41,913 bases of DNA, from assembly GCF_009496535.1 (NCBI RefSeq), contig NZ_WIDL01000007.1, forward strand, positions 126,045 through 167,957. The letters run 5' to 3'. Every line of letters starts with the position of its first letter. The first letter of the stretch is position 1. Positions 1 through 8,783 of the stretch are shown in pieces. A program made the position numbers and the translations under genes. The notes below the pieces were generated by a model. It was not told the DNA's origin and searched no databases. It saw nothing but the letters and a program-made list of their open reading frames with translations. The DNA is from Stenotrophomonas sp. MYb238. Its GTDB lineage: Bacteria; Pseudomonadota; Gammaproteobacteria; Xanthomonadales; Xanthomonadaceae.

Positions 1-145
1 CTTCCTGCGGCTGGTACTCGTCGATCAGCGCGTGCACGCCGTGCACCAGCCGCTGGTGCTGCTGGGCGCGCCCGCCGGCATCGATCTCGATGATGCCGAT
101 GCCGGTGCGCTGCGAGCCGGGGTCGATGCCGAGGATGCGGGTCAT
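1..145 (-). CDS. ruvC: Crossover junction endodeoxyribonuclease RuvC (N-terminal part)
   Basis: Only the first 48 codons are inside the window; the gene runs off the left edge. The visible protein starts [18 protein letters not shown], which is the first beta strand of the RNase H-like fold of RuvC, and Asp7 is the first of the family's catalytic acidic residues. RuvC cuts Holliday junctions after RuvAB branch migration. It lies 75 bp downstream of yebC on the same strand, the yebC-ruvC order common in gammaproteobacteria. There is no clear Shine-Dalgarno before this ATG. The family assignment is secure although only about a quarter of the usual length is visible. Confidence 0.93.
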   Translation of the reverse strand, partial: MTRILGIDPGSQRTGIGIIEIDAGGRAQQHQRLVHGVHALIDEYQPQE

Positions 146-220
146 TGCCGTGGCGGCCGGGAAGGAACGGCGGCCATGATCGGCGGCCGCCGTCTCACAG
201 GACGGGACGCGGGCGCGCCG

Positions 221-952
221 TCAGGCCTGCTCCAGCCCGGCCTGGTCGACGTTGGAGTACACGTCCTGCACGTCGTCCAGGTCCTCGAGCATGTCCAGCA
301 GCTTCTTCACCTGCAGCGCCGTGTCGCCGGCGACGGCGATGTCGTTCTCGGCGCGGAAGGTGATCTCGGCGTGGCCGGCGGCCAGGCCGGCGGCGTCCAT
401 CGCGTCCTTCACCGAGGAAAAATTCTCCGGGGCGGTGATGACGTCGATGGAAGCGTCGTCCGGGTACACCACGATGTCGTCGGCGCCGGCCTCGATGGCC
501 GCTTCGGTGATCTTCTCCTCGTCGGCGCCCGGCGCGTAGCTGAGCACGCCCAGCCGCTTGAACATGAAGGCCACCGAGCCTTCGGTGCCCATGTTGCCGC
601 CGCACTTGGAAAAGGCGTGGCGCACGTCGGCCACGGTGCGCACGCGGTTGTCGGTCAGGCAGTCGACGATGACCGCCACGCCGCCCGGCGCGTAGCCTTC
701 GTAGCGGATCTCCTCGTACTCGACGCCTTCCAGCTCGCCGGTGGCCTTCTTGATGGCGCGCTCGATCACGTCCTTGGACATGTTCGCGGCCAGGCCCTTG
801 TCCATCGCCACGCGCAGCCGCGGGTTGTTGTTGGGGTCGCCTCCACCGCCGCGGGCGGCCACGCCGATCTCGCGGATGATCTTGGTGAAAATCTTGCCGC
901 GCTTCGCGTCGGACGCGTTCTTGCGGGCTTCGATGGAAGGACCTCTACCCAT
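221..952 (-). CDS. yebC: YebC/PmpR-family transcription/translation regulator
   Basis: A 243-residue protein of the YebC/TACO1 family, full length for the family. It opens with [20 protein letters not shown], the xanthomonad version of the usual start, followed by the conserved [13 protein letters not shown] stretch near residue 35 and the [14 protein letters not shown] motif near residue 85. Members are described as DNA-binding regulators and, more recently, as factors that help ribosomes through difficult stretches such as polyproline. The sequence cannot say which role applies here. It sits between the hydrolase gene and ruvC, all on the minus strand, and the yebC-ruvC neighbourhood is conserved. 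Start and stop are unambiguous. Confidence 0.95.
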   Translation of the reverse strand: MGRGPSIEARKNASDAKRGKIFTKIIREIGVAARGGGGDPNNNPRLRVAMDKGLAANMSKDVIERAIKKATGELEGVEYEEIRYEGYAPGGVAVIVDCLTDNRVRTVADVRHAFSKCGGNMGTEGSVAFMFKRLGVLSYAPGADEEKITEAAIEAGADDIVVYPDDASIDVITAPENFSSVKDAMDAAGLAAGHAEITFRAENDIAVAGDTALQVKKLLDMLEDLDDVQDVYSNVDQAGLEQA

Positions 953-1018
953 GGGGATCTACCGTACATCTGTCGGGAACAGGGGGCGGATTCTACCCGA
1001 TCCCCGCACCGCGGCCCG

Positions 1019-1660
1019 TCATGCGGCCCGCTGCGCGGCCCCTGCGCCGAAGCGCCCGTCGCGCAGGAACGCGGCGGTCAGGACGGCCACCTCCGGCGAC
1101 AGCACCAGCCCGCTGTGGCTGACCGGCACCACGCAGTGGTCGGCCAGGCCCGGCAGGCGGGTTTCGGCCAACGCCACGGTGCCGTCGGAGTCGCCGTGCA
1201 GGGCTCCCATCAGCGCGCCCAGACCGTGCGGCACGCTGCCGGCCACGAGCCCCACTTCCGCCCGCCCATGCCATTCCGGCAGGCCATGCAGCAGCAGGCC
1301 GCCGCTGCGTCCCAGCGCCGCCGACCAGCCGTGCCCGGCCAGCGTCCGCGCGGTCTCGCTGCCGCACAGCGGCGAGCCCAGGCAGACCACCCGCGGCACG
1401 TCCAGCCCCGGTTCCTGCCGCAGCGCCTCCAGTGCCACCAGCCCGCCCAGGCTGTGCCCGACCAGCGACACCCTGCCCCGCCCGCGCAGGCGCTCGATCA
1501 GCGACGGCACCGCCACGTCGGGGCCGCCGAACACGCTGGGATAACCGAAGGCGCTGACCTGGAAACCGCGCGCGCGCAGGCGCCACGCCAGCGGCCCGAC
1601 CCAGGCGCGGGCGTTCCAGATGCCATGCAGCAGCAGCACGCGATGCGTCATGCCTTCCAT
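1019..1660 (-). CDS. Alpha/beta-fold hydrolase (lipase/esterase-like)
   Basis: About 213 residues with a compact alpha/beta-hydrolase fold. Visible parts are the HGIWN oxyanion-type motif right after the first strand, the nucleophile elbow GHSLGG, a late Asp in HGDSDGTV and the catalytic His in PVSHSGLVLS. This matches short EstA/PGAP1-like esterases; the substrate is unknown. No signal peptide is seen, so a cytoplasmic enzyme is likely. I chose the ATG at 1660 (MEGMTHRV); the ATG nine bases downstream is equally possible. The open frame continues upstream to 1873, but that part reads as low-complexity arginine-rich sequence and is probably not translated. It lies on the same strand as the neighbouring GNAT gene and yebC. 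Confidence 0.82.
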   Translation of the reverse strand: MEGMTHRVLLLHGIWNARAWVGPLAWRLRARGFQVSAFGYPSVFGGPDVAVPSLIERLRGRGRVSLVGHSLGGLVALEALRQEPGLDVPRVVCLGSPLCGSETARTLAGHGWSAALGRSGGLLLHGLPEWHGRAEVGLVAGSVPHGLGALMGALHGDSDGTVALAETRLPGLADHCVVPVSHSGLVLSPEVAVLTAAFLRDGRFGAGAAQRAA

Positions 1661-1781
1661 CCTGCGCCGGAGCGGCGCCTCGATCATGCCGGGATTGAAG
1701 CCGAATGTTCCGCAACGGCGGGTGAAGCGACGCGGTTCCGCCGCTGCCTCGCCGTACCGCTTGCAGGAAGGTACCGCGGCC

Positions 1782-2291
1782 TCAGGGCCGGCGGCGCAGG
1801 ATGAATTCGCGGTCGCGCGTACGGCCGACCGGAAACTCGTATTCGCCGACCCGGTCGAAGCCGTGCCGCGCATAGAAGCGCTGCGCGCCCGGGTTCTCCG
1901 ACCAGACGCCGATCCACAGGGTGCGCGGGCCGGCGTCCAGCAGCCACCGCTCGGCCTGCGCGAACAGCCTGCCGCCCCAGCCGCCGTTCTGGTGGCCGCG
2001 CAGCACGTACAGGCGTTTCAGTTCGCCGTCGCCCGGACGGACCTCGGCATGCGGCAGGCCGCAGGGGCCGGCGAAGGCGAAGCCGACCGCCTCGCCCTCC
2101 ACCTCCAGCAGCCATGCGGCGTAGTCGCCCGATTCCAGCTGCCGGCGCTGCTGGTCCGGCGGATAGGCGCCAGCCAGGTAGTCGGCCAGGTCCTGCGGCG
2201 GGTACAGGTGGCCGAAGGTCTCCACGAAGGTGCGTTCGGCCAGCGCGCACAACAGCGCGGCATCGTCGGGGGTGGCGCGGCGGATGGTCAT
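1782..2291 (-). CDS. GNAT-family N-acetyltransferase
   Basis: 169 residues that start MTIRRATPDDAALLCALAER, the typical first strand and helix of a GNAT enzyme. The acetyl-CoA-binding region follows near residues 90-125 (LKRLYVLRGHQNGGWGGRLF, where the usual Q/RxxGxG/A loop reads QNGGWGG). The C-terminal NPGAQRFYARHGF motif is the usual motif B of the family. It transfers an acetyl group from acetyl-CoA to an unknown amine. The gene lies 98 bp downstream of aspS, but a strong terminator lies between them, so it probably has its own promoter or depends on readthrough. Confidence 0.87.
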   Translation of the reverse strand: MTIRRATPDDAALLCALAERTFVETFGHLYPPQDLADYLAGAYPPDQQRRQLESGDYAAWLLEVEGEAVGFAFAGPCGLPHAEVRPGDGELKRLYVLRGHQNGGWGGRLFAQAERWLLDAGPRTLWIGVWSENPGAQRFYARHGFDRVGEYEFPVGRTRDREFILRRRP

Positions 2292-2319
2292 CGGCGGGAA
2301 TTCCGGGGCATGGAAACGT

Positions 2320-2366
2320 AAAAAACCAGGAACCGGCGAAAGCCCGTGGCTTCCTCCAGTTCCTGG
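2320..2366 (-). terminator. Rho-independent terminator after aspS
   Basis: Read on the minus strand, CCAGGAACTGG (2366-2356) pairs with CCGGTTCCTGG (2336-2326) over 11 bp with one G-T pair. A smaller GAAGCC/GGCTT hairpin lies in the loop, and six T residues follow directly (2325-2320). It starts 23 bp after the aspS stop codon and is the clearest intrinsic terminator in the window. Confidence 0.85.
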
Positions 2367-2389
2367 CTCAAGGCCGGCGACGCGGCGGC

Positions 2390-4141
2390 TTACTGCGCCT
2401 TCGGGCGGACCTGCACGTGCACTTCGGCCAGCTGCGCGTCGGCGATCGGCGACGGCGCGTCGGTCATCAGGCACTGCGCGCCGGTGGTCTTCGGGAACGG
2501 GATCACGTCGCGGATCGACTCGGTGCCGGCCATCAGCGCGGCGATGCGGTCGATGCCGAAGGCGATGCCGCCGTGCGGCGGCGCGCCGTAGTTCAGCGCG
2601 TCGAGCAGGAAGCCGAACTTCGCGCGCGCCTCCTCGGCGCCGATGCCGAGCAGCTCGAACACCGCGCTCTGCATTTCCGGGCGGTGGATGCGGATCGAAC
2701 CGCCGCCGATCTCGTTGCCGTTGAGCACCATGTCGTAGCCGCGCGATACCGCTGTCCTGGCGTTGGCGCGCAGGTCGGCCACGTCGTCCACCGCCGGTGC
2801 GGTGAAGGGATGGTGCAGGGCCACGTAGCGCTGCTCTTCCTCGTCCCATTCGAACATCGGGAAGTCGGTGACCCACAGCGGGCGCCAGCCCTCGGCGACC
2901 AGGCCGAAGTCCCTGCCGGCCTTCAGGCGCAGCGCGCCCATGAAATCGGACACCTTGTTGTAGCCGCCGGCGCCGAAGAACACGATGTCGCCGTTGCCGG
3001 CGCCGACGTGGGCGACCAGGGCTGCGAAGGAGGCCTCGCTGAAGAACTTCTGGATCGGCGAGCTGACTTCGCCGTTGTCGGCGATCTTGATGTAGGCCAG
3101 GCCCTTGGCGCCGTACTTGGCGGCGTGCGCGGCGTACTCGTCGATCTGCTTGCGCGACAGGGTGGCGCCGCCCGGGATGCGCAGCGCGGCGACGCGGCCG
3201 TCGGCGTCATTGGCCGGGCCGGTGAACACGGCGAACTCGCTGTCCTTGACCAGTTCGGCCACGTCCACCAGTTCCAGCGCGATGCGCAGGTCCGGCTTGT
3301 CCGAACCGTAGCGGCGCATCGCCTCGGCCCAGGTCATGCGCGGGAACTGCGGGTCGAGTTCGACGTCCACCACTTCCCGGAAGATCGAGCGGATCATGTC
3401 CTCGACGAAATCCTGCACGTCGCGCTCGCGCACGAAGGCGAACTCCATGTCCAGCTGGGTGAATTCCAGCTGGCGGTCGGCGCGCAGCGCCTCGTCGCGG
3501 AAGCAGCGGGCGATCTGGTAGTAGCGGTCGAAGCCGGCCACCATCAGGATCTGCTTGAACAGCTGCGGGCTCTGCGGCAGGGCGTAGAACTCGCCCGGGT
3601 GCATGCGCGCCGGCACCAGGAAGTCGCGCGCGCCTTCCGGGGTGGCCTTGGTCAGGATCGGGGTCTCGATGTCCTGGAAGCCGCGCGCGTCCAGGTGGCG
3701 GCGCAACGCCTGCACCAGCTTGATGCGGGTGCGCTGCATGCGCTGCATCTCCGGGCGGCGCAGGTCCAGGTAGCGGTACTTCAGGCGGGTGTCCTCGCCC
3801 GGGTTCTCGTGGGCGTGGAACGGCAGCGGCGCGGCCTTGTTGAGCACGGTGATGCGGCTGGCGATCACTTCCACCCTGCCGGTGCGCATCTTGTCGTTGA
3901 CCGCGTGGCGGGCGCGCACGACGCCTTCGACCTGCAGCACGTCCTCGTAGCCCAGCGAGGCGGCCACGGCGAACACCTCGGCGTTGTCGATCTCCACCGT
4001 CACCTGCACGATGCCTTCATGATCGCGAAGATCGATGAAGCAGACGCCGCCCTGGTTGCGGGCGACGTCGGTCCAGCCGGCAAGGGTCACGGTTTGGCCG
4101 ATCAGGGTCTCGTCGACCAGGCCGCAGAAGTGGGTACGCAT
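2390..4141 (-). CDS. aspS: Aspartate--tRNA ligase
   Basis: 583 residues, the bacterial-type AspRS. In order: an N-terminal OB-fold anticodon-binding domain (residues 1-110, with [11 protein letters not shown] and FIDLRDHEG), the class II catalytic core with motif 2 ([20 protein letters not shown]), the bacterial GAD insertion in the middle, and the motif 3 region [16 protein letters not shown] near the C-terminus. It charges tRNA-Asp with aspartate. I chose the start [13 protein letters not shown]; ten extra codons are open upstream but are not part of the family. Whether the enzyme also mischarges tRNA-Asn cannot be settled from sequence. The gene is divergent from the DUF3011 gene across a 160-bp gap. 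Confidence 0.97.
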   Translation of the reverse strand: MRTHFCGLVDETLIGQTVTLAGWTDVARNQGGVCFIDLRDHEGIVQVTVEIDNAEVFAVAASLGYEDVLQVEGVVRARHAVNDKMRTGRVEVIASRITVLNKAAPLPFHAHENPGEDTRLKYRYLDLRRPEMQRMQRTRIKLVQALRRHLDARGFQDIETPILTKATPEGARDFLVPARMHPGEFYALPQSPQLFKQILMVAGFDRYYQIARCFRDEALRADRQLEFTQLDMEFAFVRERDVQDFVEDMIRSIFREVVDVELDPQFPRMTWAEAMRRYGSDKPDLRIALELVDVAELVKDSEFAVFTGPANDADGRVAALRIPGGATLSRKQIDEYAAHAAKYGAKGLAYIKIADNGEVSSPIQKFFSEASFAALVAHVGAGNGDIVFFGAGGYNKVSDFMGALRLKAGRDFGLVAEGWRPLWVTDFPMFEWDEEEQRYVALHHPFTAPAVDDVADLRANARTAVSRGYDMVLNGNEIGGGSIRIHRPEMQSAVFELLGIGAEEARAKFGFLLDALNYGAPPHGGIAFGIDRIAALMAGTESIRDVIPFPKTTGAQCLMTDAPSPIADAQLAEVHVQVRPKAQ

Positions 4142-4301
4142 GGAGGGGCTCCGCAGGGGCAATACCGGCACGGGAGGACGCCGGCGAGCCGGCTATTCTG
4201 CGGCCGCCCGGCGAACGGGGCAAATCCGTCCGCAGTCACGCCCGCTTAAGCCGGACTCTCCCTATAGTTCGCTCCATCCAAACCTGAACAGGGACGCCGC
4301 C

Positions 4302-5252
4302 ATGAACCGCCCGCTTCTGCTCGCCGGACTTTCCGCCCTCCTGCCGGGCGCCTTCCTCGCCACCGATGCCGCCGCGCAGTCGCCCTATGGCAACGGCCCG
4401 GGCACGGTGGCCGCAGTGCGCTGCGAGAGCGTCAACAACCGCCAGCAGGTCTGCAATACCGGCTGGCGCGACGCCATCATCGTGCGCCAGCTGTCCAGCA
4501 CCCGCTGCGTGGAAGGCCAGAACTGGGGCAGCCGCGACGGCACGGTGTGGGTCGGCAACGGCTGCCGCGCCGATTTCGGTCCCGGCCGCGGCGGCTGGAG
4601 CAACGGCGGCGGCAACGGCAACGGCGGCACCCTGCGCTGCGAAAGCAACGACAACCGCCAGCGCGTGTGCAACACCGGCTGGCGCGGCGCCGTGCTGGTG
4701 CGCCAGCTGTCCAATACCCAGTGCATCGAGGGCCGCAACTGGGGCAGCAACAACGGCGCGGTGTGGGTCAACAACGGCTGCCGCGCCGAGTTCGCCGAAG
4801 GCCGCGGCGGCTGGAACGGCGGCAACGCCGGCGACGGCCAGACCATCCGCTGCGAGAGCAACGACAACCGCCAGCGCGTGTGCCGCACCGACTGGCGGCG
4901 CGCCACCTTGGTGCGGCAGCTGTCCAAGTCGCAGTGCGTGGAGGGCCGCAACTGGGGCAGCAGCAACGGCGCGGTGTGGGTGAGCGACGGCTGTCGCGCC
5001 GAGTTCGCCGAGGGCCGCGGCGGCGGCTGGGGCGGCGGCAACGGCGGCAACTGGGGCGGTTCCAACTACAGCATCGAATGCAGCAGCGACGACAACCGCA
5101 TGCGCTCGTGCGCCTGGGAACGCCGCCAGGGCCGGCCGGTGCTGATCCAGCAGCTGTCCAAGACCCAGTGCGTGGAAGGCCGCAACTGGGGCTACAACGG
5201 CAACAGCCTGTGGGTGAACGGCGGCTGCCGCGCGCGCTTCGGCGTCCGCTGA
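4302..5252 (+). CDS. Secreted DUF3011 protein with four tandem repeats
   Basis: 316 residues. Residues 1-25 form a signal peptide ending in DAAAQ. The rest is four copies of an approximately 60-residue unit, each with four Cys and the pattern RCES(N/D)NRQ-C-RQLS-C-EGRNWG-WV-GC-A-F. These begin near positions 4418, 4635, 4847 and 5076 and match DUF3011. Glycine/asparagine-rich linkers (GGWSNGGGNGNGG and similar) join the units. The paired Cys suggest disulphide-bonded periplasmic or exported modules. The second and third repeats are nearly identical at DNA level and the fourth has diverged, which suggests recent duplication of inner units. Function is unknown; related repeat proteins in xanthomonads are exported, and carbohydrate or surface binding would be a guess. 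A TATAGT -10-like hexamer lies at 4263-4268. Confidence 0.85.
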   Translation: MNRPLLLAGLSALLPGAFLATDAAAQSPYGNGPGTVAAVRCESVNNRQQVCNTGWRDAIIVRQLSSTRCVEGQNWGSRDGTVWVGNGCRADFGPGRGGWSNGGGNGNGGTLRCESNDNRQRVCNTGWRGAVLVRQLSNTQCIEGRNWGSNNGAVWVNNGCRAEFAEGRGGWNGGNAGDGQTIRCESNDNRQRVCRTDWRRATLVRQLSKSQCVEGRNWGSSNGAVWVSDGCRAEFAEGRGGGWGGGNGGNWGGSNYSIECSSDDNRMRSCAWERRQGRPVLIQQLSKTQCVEGRNWGYNGNSLWVNGGCRARFGVR

Positions 5253-5276
5253 AAACCGCTGTCCCGCGGCAAACGG

Positions 5277-5301
5277 AAGGGCGCCGGTCAGGCGCCCTTT
5301 T
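5277..5301. terminator. Bidirectional hairpin terminator between convergent genes
   Basis: AAGGGCGCC (5277-5285) pairs perfectly with GGCGCCCTT (5291-5299), with a five-base loop and a four-T end (5298-5301) for the plus strand. It ends the DUF3011 gene. The loop contains the stop codon of the convergent minus-strand gene. Confidence 0.75.
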
Positions 5302-5932
5302 CCGTGGCGGGCATGTCCGCGCCCCATGGCGGTGGCGGCGCGTCGACCGGGCGTGCCAGGTCGAACTCGACCTGGAACAGGCGGCCGTCCGGGCGCGCCA
5401 GTTCGTAGAGGAAACGCCTGCCCGGCTCCACTTCCATCGCCCAGACATTGCGCACCGATCCGGCCAGGCCAGCGCGCTCGAACATCGCAACGGATTCGGC
5501 ATCCACCGGGAATTCCTGGCGCAGCGCGGTGCCGGCCTCGCGCGTGTCGCCGCCGTAGAGCGTGACCGCATCCGGGCTGCCGTCGGCATGGCGGTGATCG
5601 TGCTTCAGGCGCAGGCGGTCGCCGATGCGGGTCAGCACCCATGTCCGCGAGCGGTCCTCGCCGACATGGAACGGCACGCGCAGCTCCTGCTCCGGCGCCT
5701 CGCAGCCGCGCACGTGCATCACCAGCGCCTTGCCCTCGAACGGATCGGGCGCGGCGCTGGCCGGCCGGTTGGCCACCACGCGGCCGGCGAAGGCCTGTCC
5801 GCAGTGCTGCGCCAGCGCGGCCAGGAAGGCGGCGGCGCCAGTCTCGTCGGCGCTGCGGGAAACCGGGGCCGCCATCGATGTCGGCGGAACGAGGAACAGC
5901 GGCAGGAGACCTGCGAGCAGGAAACGTTTCAT
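5288..5932 (-). CDS. Secreted hypothetical protein
   Basis: 214 residues; I do not recognise a named family. Residues 1-22 (MKRFLLAGLLPLFLVPPTSMAA) are a clear Sec signal peptide, so the protein should be periplasmic or exported. The mature part has two Cys (in AQHCGQAF and VRGCEAPE) and motifs FHVGEDRSRTWVLTR, RLRLKHDHRHADGSPD and VTLYGGDT, and reads as a mainly beta-stranded protein. It is convergent with the DUF3011 gene and its stop codon lies in the loop of the shared terminator. It lies downstream of the kinase gene with a 46-bp gap, so the two could be cotranscribed. Confidence 0.75.
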   Translation of the reverse strand: MKRFLLAGLLPLFLVPPTSMAAPVSRSADETGAAAFLAALAQHCGQAFAGRVVANRPASAAPDPFEGKALVMHVRGCEAPEQELRVPFHVGEDRSRTWVLTRIGDRLRLKHDHRHADGSPDAVTLYGGDTREAGTALRQEFPVDAESVAMFERAGLAGSVRNVWAMEVEPGRRFLYELARPDGRLFQVEFDLARPVDAPPPPWGADMPATEKGA

Positions 5933-5978
5933 GCCCCGACCCTAGCCGCTGCCCCGGGCCCGGACAAGCGGTACAGGC

Positions 5979-8708
5979 TCATCGGCGCGCCTGTTCCAGG
6001 CGGCGCAGCAGCGGGCTGCCGGCGGCCAGCTGCGCCCTGAGCACCGGCAGCGCCTGCGCGGTTTCACTTTCGCCGCGCTGCCCGGCGGCGACCAGGGTAT
6101 CGGCCAGCGCAACCTGCGAGCGCGCCGTCCAGGCCGACTGCGCGCCCAGCAGGCGCGTGCTGGCGGCCACCACCTCGCGCCACGCCGCGACCGCCGCTTC
6201 GCCCTCGCCCCGGCGCTGCAGCAGCATTGCTTGCAGCGTCTGCTGGCGAAGCGCGGTGTCCGGACTGGCCGCCGCGGCATCGGCGCGCAACGCCGCCAGC
6301 GCGGTATCGGCTTCAGGCAGGCGGCCGTTCCGCAGCAGCCACTCGGCCCACCCCTGGCGCAGGCGCAGCCCGTTGGCGCTGCTGGCCGGGATGCGCGGCG
6401 ACCATGCCTGGTGCGCGCGCCGCACCAGCGCGTCGCCTTCGCCGCGTCCCTGCCGGGCCAGGAACAACCCCAGCTGCAGTTCCAGATCCAGGGTGTCGGG
6501 ATGGTCGCCGCCGATGGCCGCGCGGCGCACCGTCAGCGCCCTGCGCCAGGCGGCTTCGGCGGCGGGCAGGTCGTCGCGGGCCTCGGCCAGCTGCGCCGCC
6601 GTTTCCAGCATCAGGGAGTAGTTGAAGCTGTCCTGGCCCATCACCGCGGCGGACAGGCGCAGCGCGGTGCGCACGTGCTCTTCGGCCCGCAGGTAGTCAC
6701 CCTTGCGGATCAGCGCGCCGGCCAGGCGGTTGTTCTCGCTGATGTAGTACACGCTGCGCTCGCCGAAGATGCGCGGCGCGCGGGCCAGGTTGGCCTCGAA
6801 CGCGGCGATGGCCTCGTCCAGCCGCCCCTGGTCGAGCAGCACCAGGCTGCGTTCGCTGTGGCTGGCCCAGTAGTCGTAGGACATCGGCCCGAACATGCGC
6901 AGGAAGATCGGCGTGGAACGCTCGAACATTGCCGCAGCGTTGGCCAGCTCGCCCTTGCGCCGGTACATCATGCCCAGGTTGTCCAGGGTCACGCCGATGA
7001 ACTGGTCGCGTTTGCCAAGCTCGTGCCGCTGCAGCGCCTGTCGGAAGGCCCGTTCCGCTTCGTCGTAGCGCTGCTCGGACAGCAGCGACAGCCCGAGCGA
7101 GTTGTAGGACTGCGCGACCCGGAAACTGTCCGCCGGCTGTCGGCCCAGCAGTGCCAGCGCGCGCCGGGCCAGCGCTTCGCCTTCGCGGCCGTTGCGGTTG
7201 TTGGCATGGCTGCCGGCCAGCAGGTTGAACTGGCGCGCGGCCTCGTCGATGTTCCTGGCGCCGCCGCGCGCGGCCAGCGCCTCGGCCGACGCGCGCATCA
7301 TCGGATTGGCGCGCACCAGGTCGCCCATGTTGCGGTAGGCCAGGCCGATCACGCCCTTGAGCCGGGCCTGCACCTCGGGCGAAGCCTCCAGGTCGGCATC
7401 CACCCGCGCCGCGGCGCGGTCGAGCACTTCGCGCGCGGTGATGTCCACGCCGGCGCGCGCGCCCTTTTCGCGCGGGTCTGCCGCCTCGAACATCGACACC
7501 AGGAACGCGCTCACCTGTTCGGCGACCTGCGCCTGCCGTTCGGCCTCGGCGCGGGCATCGGCCAGCCGCCAGACGAAAACACCGGCCAGCAGCACGACGC
7601 CGGCCAGCGCGGCGGCGCCCTTCCAGTTGCGCCGCAACCAGCGCCGGCCGCGATAGAAACCGCCGCCACCGCGCGCGGCGACCGGCCGGTGCTGCAGGTA
7701 GCGGCGCACGTCGGCCGCCAGCGCCTCGACCGAGGGATAGCGCGCCTGCGCCGACGCGGCCACCGCCCGCATCACGATCGCGTCGAGGTCGCCGCGCAGT
7801 GCGCCGCGCCAGGCGCAGCGCGCGTCCGCCAGCTGGCTGGGCGCCGCCGGCGCCTGTCCCGTGGCCAGCCCGTGCGCGGCATCCTGCGCGCACAGCAGGC
7901 CGGCCAGGACCACGCCCAGGCTGTAGACGTCGCTGGCCATGCCGGCGGGTTCGCCGGCGCGCAGTTCGGGCGCGGCATAGCCGGGAGTGAAGAACTGCAC
8001 GCGTCCCTGGCTGCCGTCGTTGCCCATCAACCGCGCGATGCCGAAATCCAGCAGCACCGGCCCGCCGTCGGCGCGCACCAGGATGTTGGCCGGCTTGAGG
8101 TCGCAATGCAGCACCAGCCGCGCATGCGCGGCCTGCACCGCCGCGCACACCTCCAGGAACAGGGCCAGCCGCTGGCCCAGGTCCAGGCGCCGCTTCCGGC
8201 AGTACGCATCCAGCGCCTCGCCGCGCACGTACTCCATCACCAGGTAGGGCTGGCCGCCGGCGGTGGTGCCGCCGTCGTAGAGGCGCGCGATGTTCGGATG
8301 CTGCAGGCCGGCGAGGATGCGCCGTTCGGCGGCCAGCCGCTCGGCGATGCGCGGATCGGGCGCGGCGTGCAGCACCTTGATCGCCACCTCCTGCGCGTAC
8401 AGCCCGTCGGCGCGCTCGGCGCGGAACACCACGCCCATGCCGCCGCTGGCCAGGCGTTCGCACAGCCGCCAGGGCCCCAGCCGCTCGCCTTCGGCCAGCT
8501 CCGCGCGCACGCCGGCATCCAGCAGTTCCCGCAGCGGCGGCCGCGCGCGCGACAGGTCGGCGGTCTGCGCCTGCAGCAGTTCCAGCGTCTCGGCCACGAC
8601 CTGCGGATCGGCGCTCAGGCGCGCCAGTTCGGTCCGCCACTGCGACGGATGCAGGTCGCAGACCGCATCGAAGAGTTCGCGCACGCGCTGCCAGTTGTCG
8701 CTGTCCAC
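5979..8708 (-). CDS. Membrane-anchored serine/threonine protein kinase with TPR domain
   Basis: 909 residues from the GTG at 8708, chosen because the protein then starts (M)DSDNWQRVRELFDAV, the usual opening of this family; another GTG at 8738 would add ten residues. A kinase domain covers residues 75-340: glycine loop LASGGMGVVF, ATP-binding Lys111 in VAIKVL, HCDLKPANIL at 201-210, DFG at 221-223 and AAPELRAGE. One transmembrane helix lies near 364-381 (AAALAGVVLLAGVFVW). The remainder is TPR-like helical repeats that would lie in the periplasm. The catalytic loop has Cys where most kinases have Arg (HCD for HRD), so activation-loop phosphorylation may not control it. No partner sigma factor gene is adjacent. 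Confidence 0.9.
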   Translation of the reverse strand: MDSDNWQRVRELFDAVCDLHPSQWRTELARLSADPQVVAETLELLQAQTADLSRARPPLRELLDAGVRAELAEGERLGPWRLCERLASGGMGVVFRAERADGLYAQEVAIKVLHAAPDPRIAERLAAERRILAGLQHPNIARLYDGGTTAGGQPYLVMEYVRGEALDAYCRKRRLDLGQRLALFLEVCAAVQAAHARLVLHCDLKPANILVRADGGPVLLDFGIARLMGNDGSQGRVQFFTPGYAAPELRAGEPAGMASDVYSLGVVLAGLLCAQDAAHGLATGQAPAAPSQLADARCAWRGALRGDLDAIVMRAVAASAQARYPSVEALAADVRRYLQHRPVAARGGGGFYRGRRWLRRNWKGAAALAGVVLLAGVFVWRLADARAEAERQAQVAEQVSAFLVSMFEAADPREKGARAGVDITAREVLDRAAARVDADLEASPEVQARLKGVIGLAYRNMGDLVRANPMMRASAEALAARGGARNIDEAARQFNLLAGSHANNRNGREGEALARRALALLGRQPADSFRVAQSYNSLGLSLLSEQRYDEAERAFRQALQRHELGKRDQFIGVTLDNLGMMYRRKGELANAAAMFERSTPIFLRMFGPMSYDYWASHSERSLVLLDQGRLDEAIAAFEANLARAPRIFGERSVYYISENNRLAGALIRKGDYLRAEEHVRTALRLSAAVMGQDSFNYSLMLETAAQLAEARDDLPAAEAAWRRALTVRRAAIGGDHPDTLDLELQLGLFLARQGRGEGDALVRRAHQAWSPRIPASSANGLRLRQGWAEWLLRNGRLPEADTALAALRADAAAASPDTALRQQTLQAMLLQRRGEGEAAVAAWREVVAASTRLLGAQSAWTARSQVALADTLVAAGQRGESETAQALPVLRAQLAAGSPLLRRLEQARR

Positions 8709-8783
8709 CCACCTGCCCCGTGTCGATGCGCCGCCCACGGCCGGACGGCTTCCCGGGCGCGGATGATAGCCGCCCCGCGCGGC

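Noticed and set aside
4418-5249. Repeated DNA units that might suggest a CRISPR array.
   Set aside because: The units are about 215 bp, in frame, and encode the Cys-rich DUF3011 modules.
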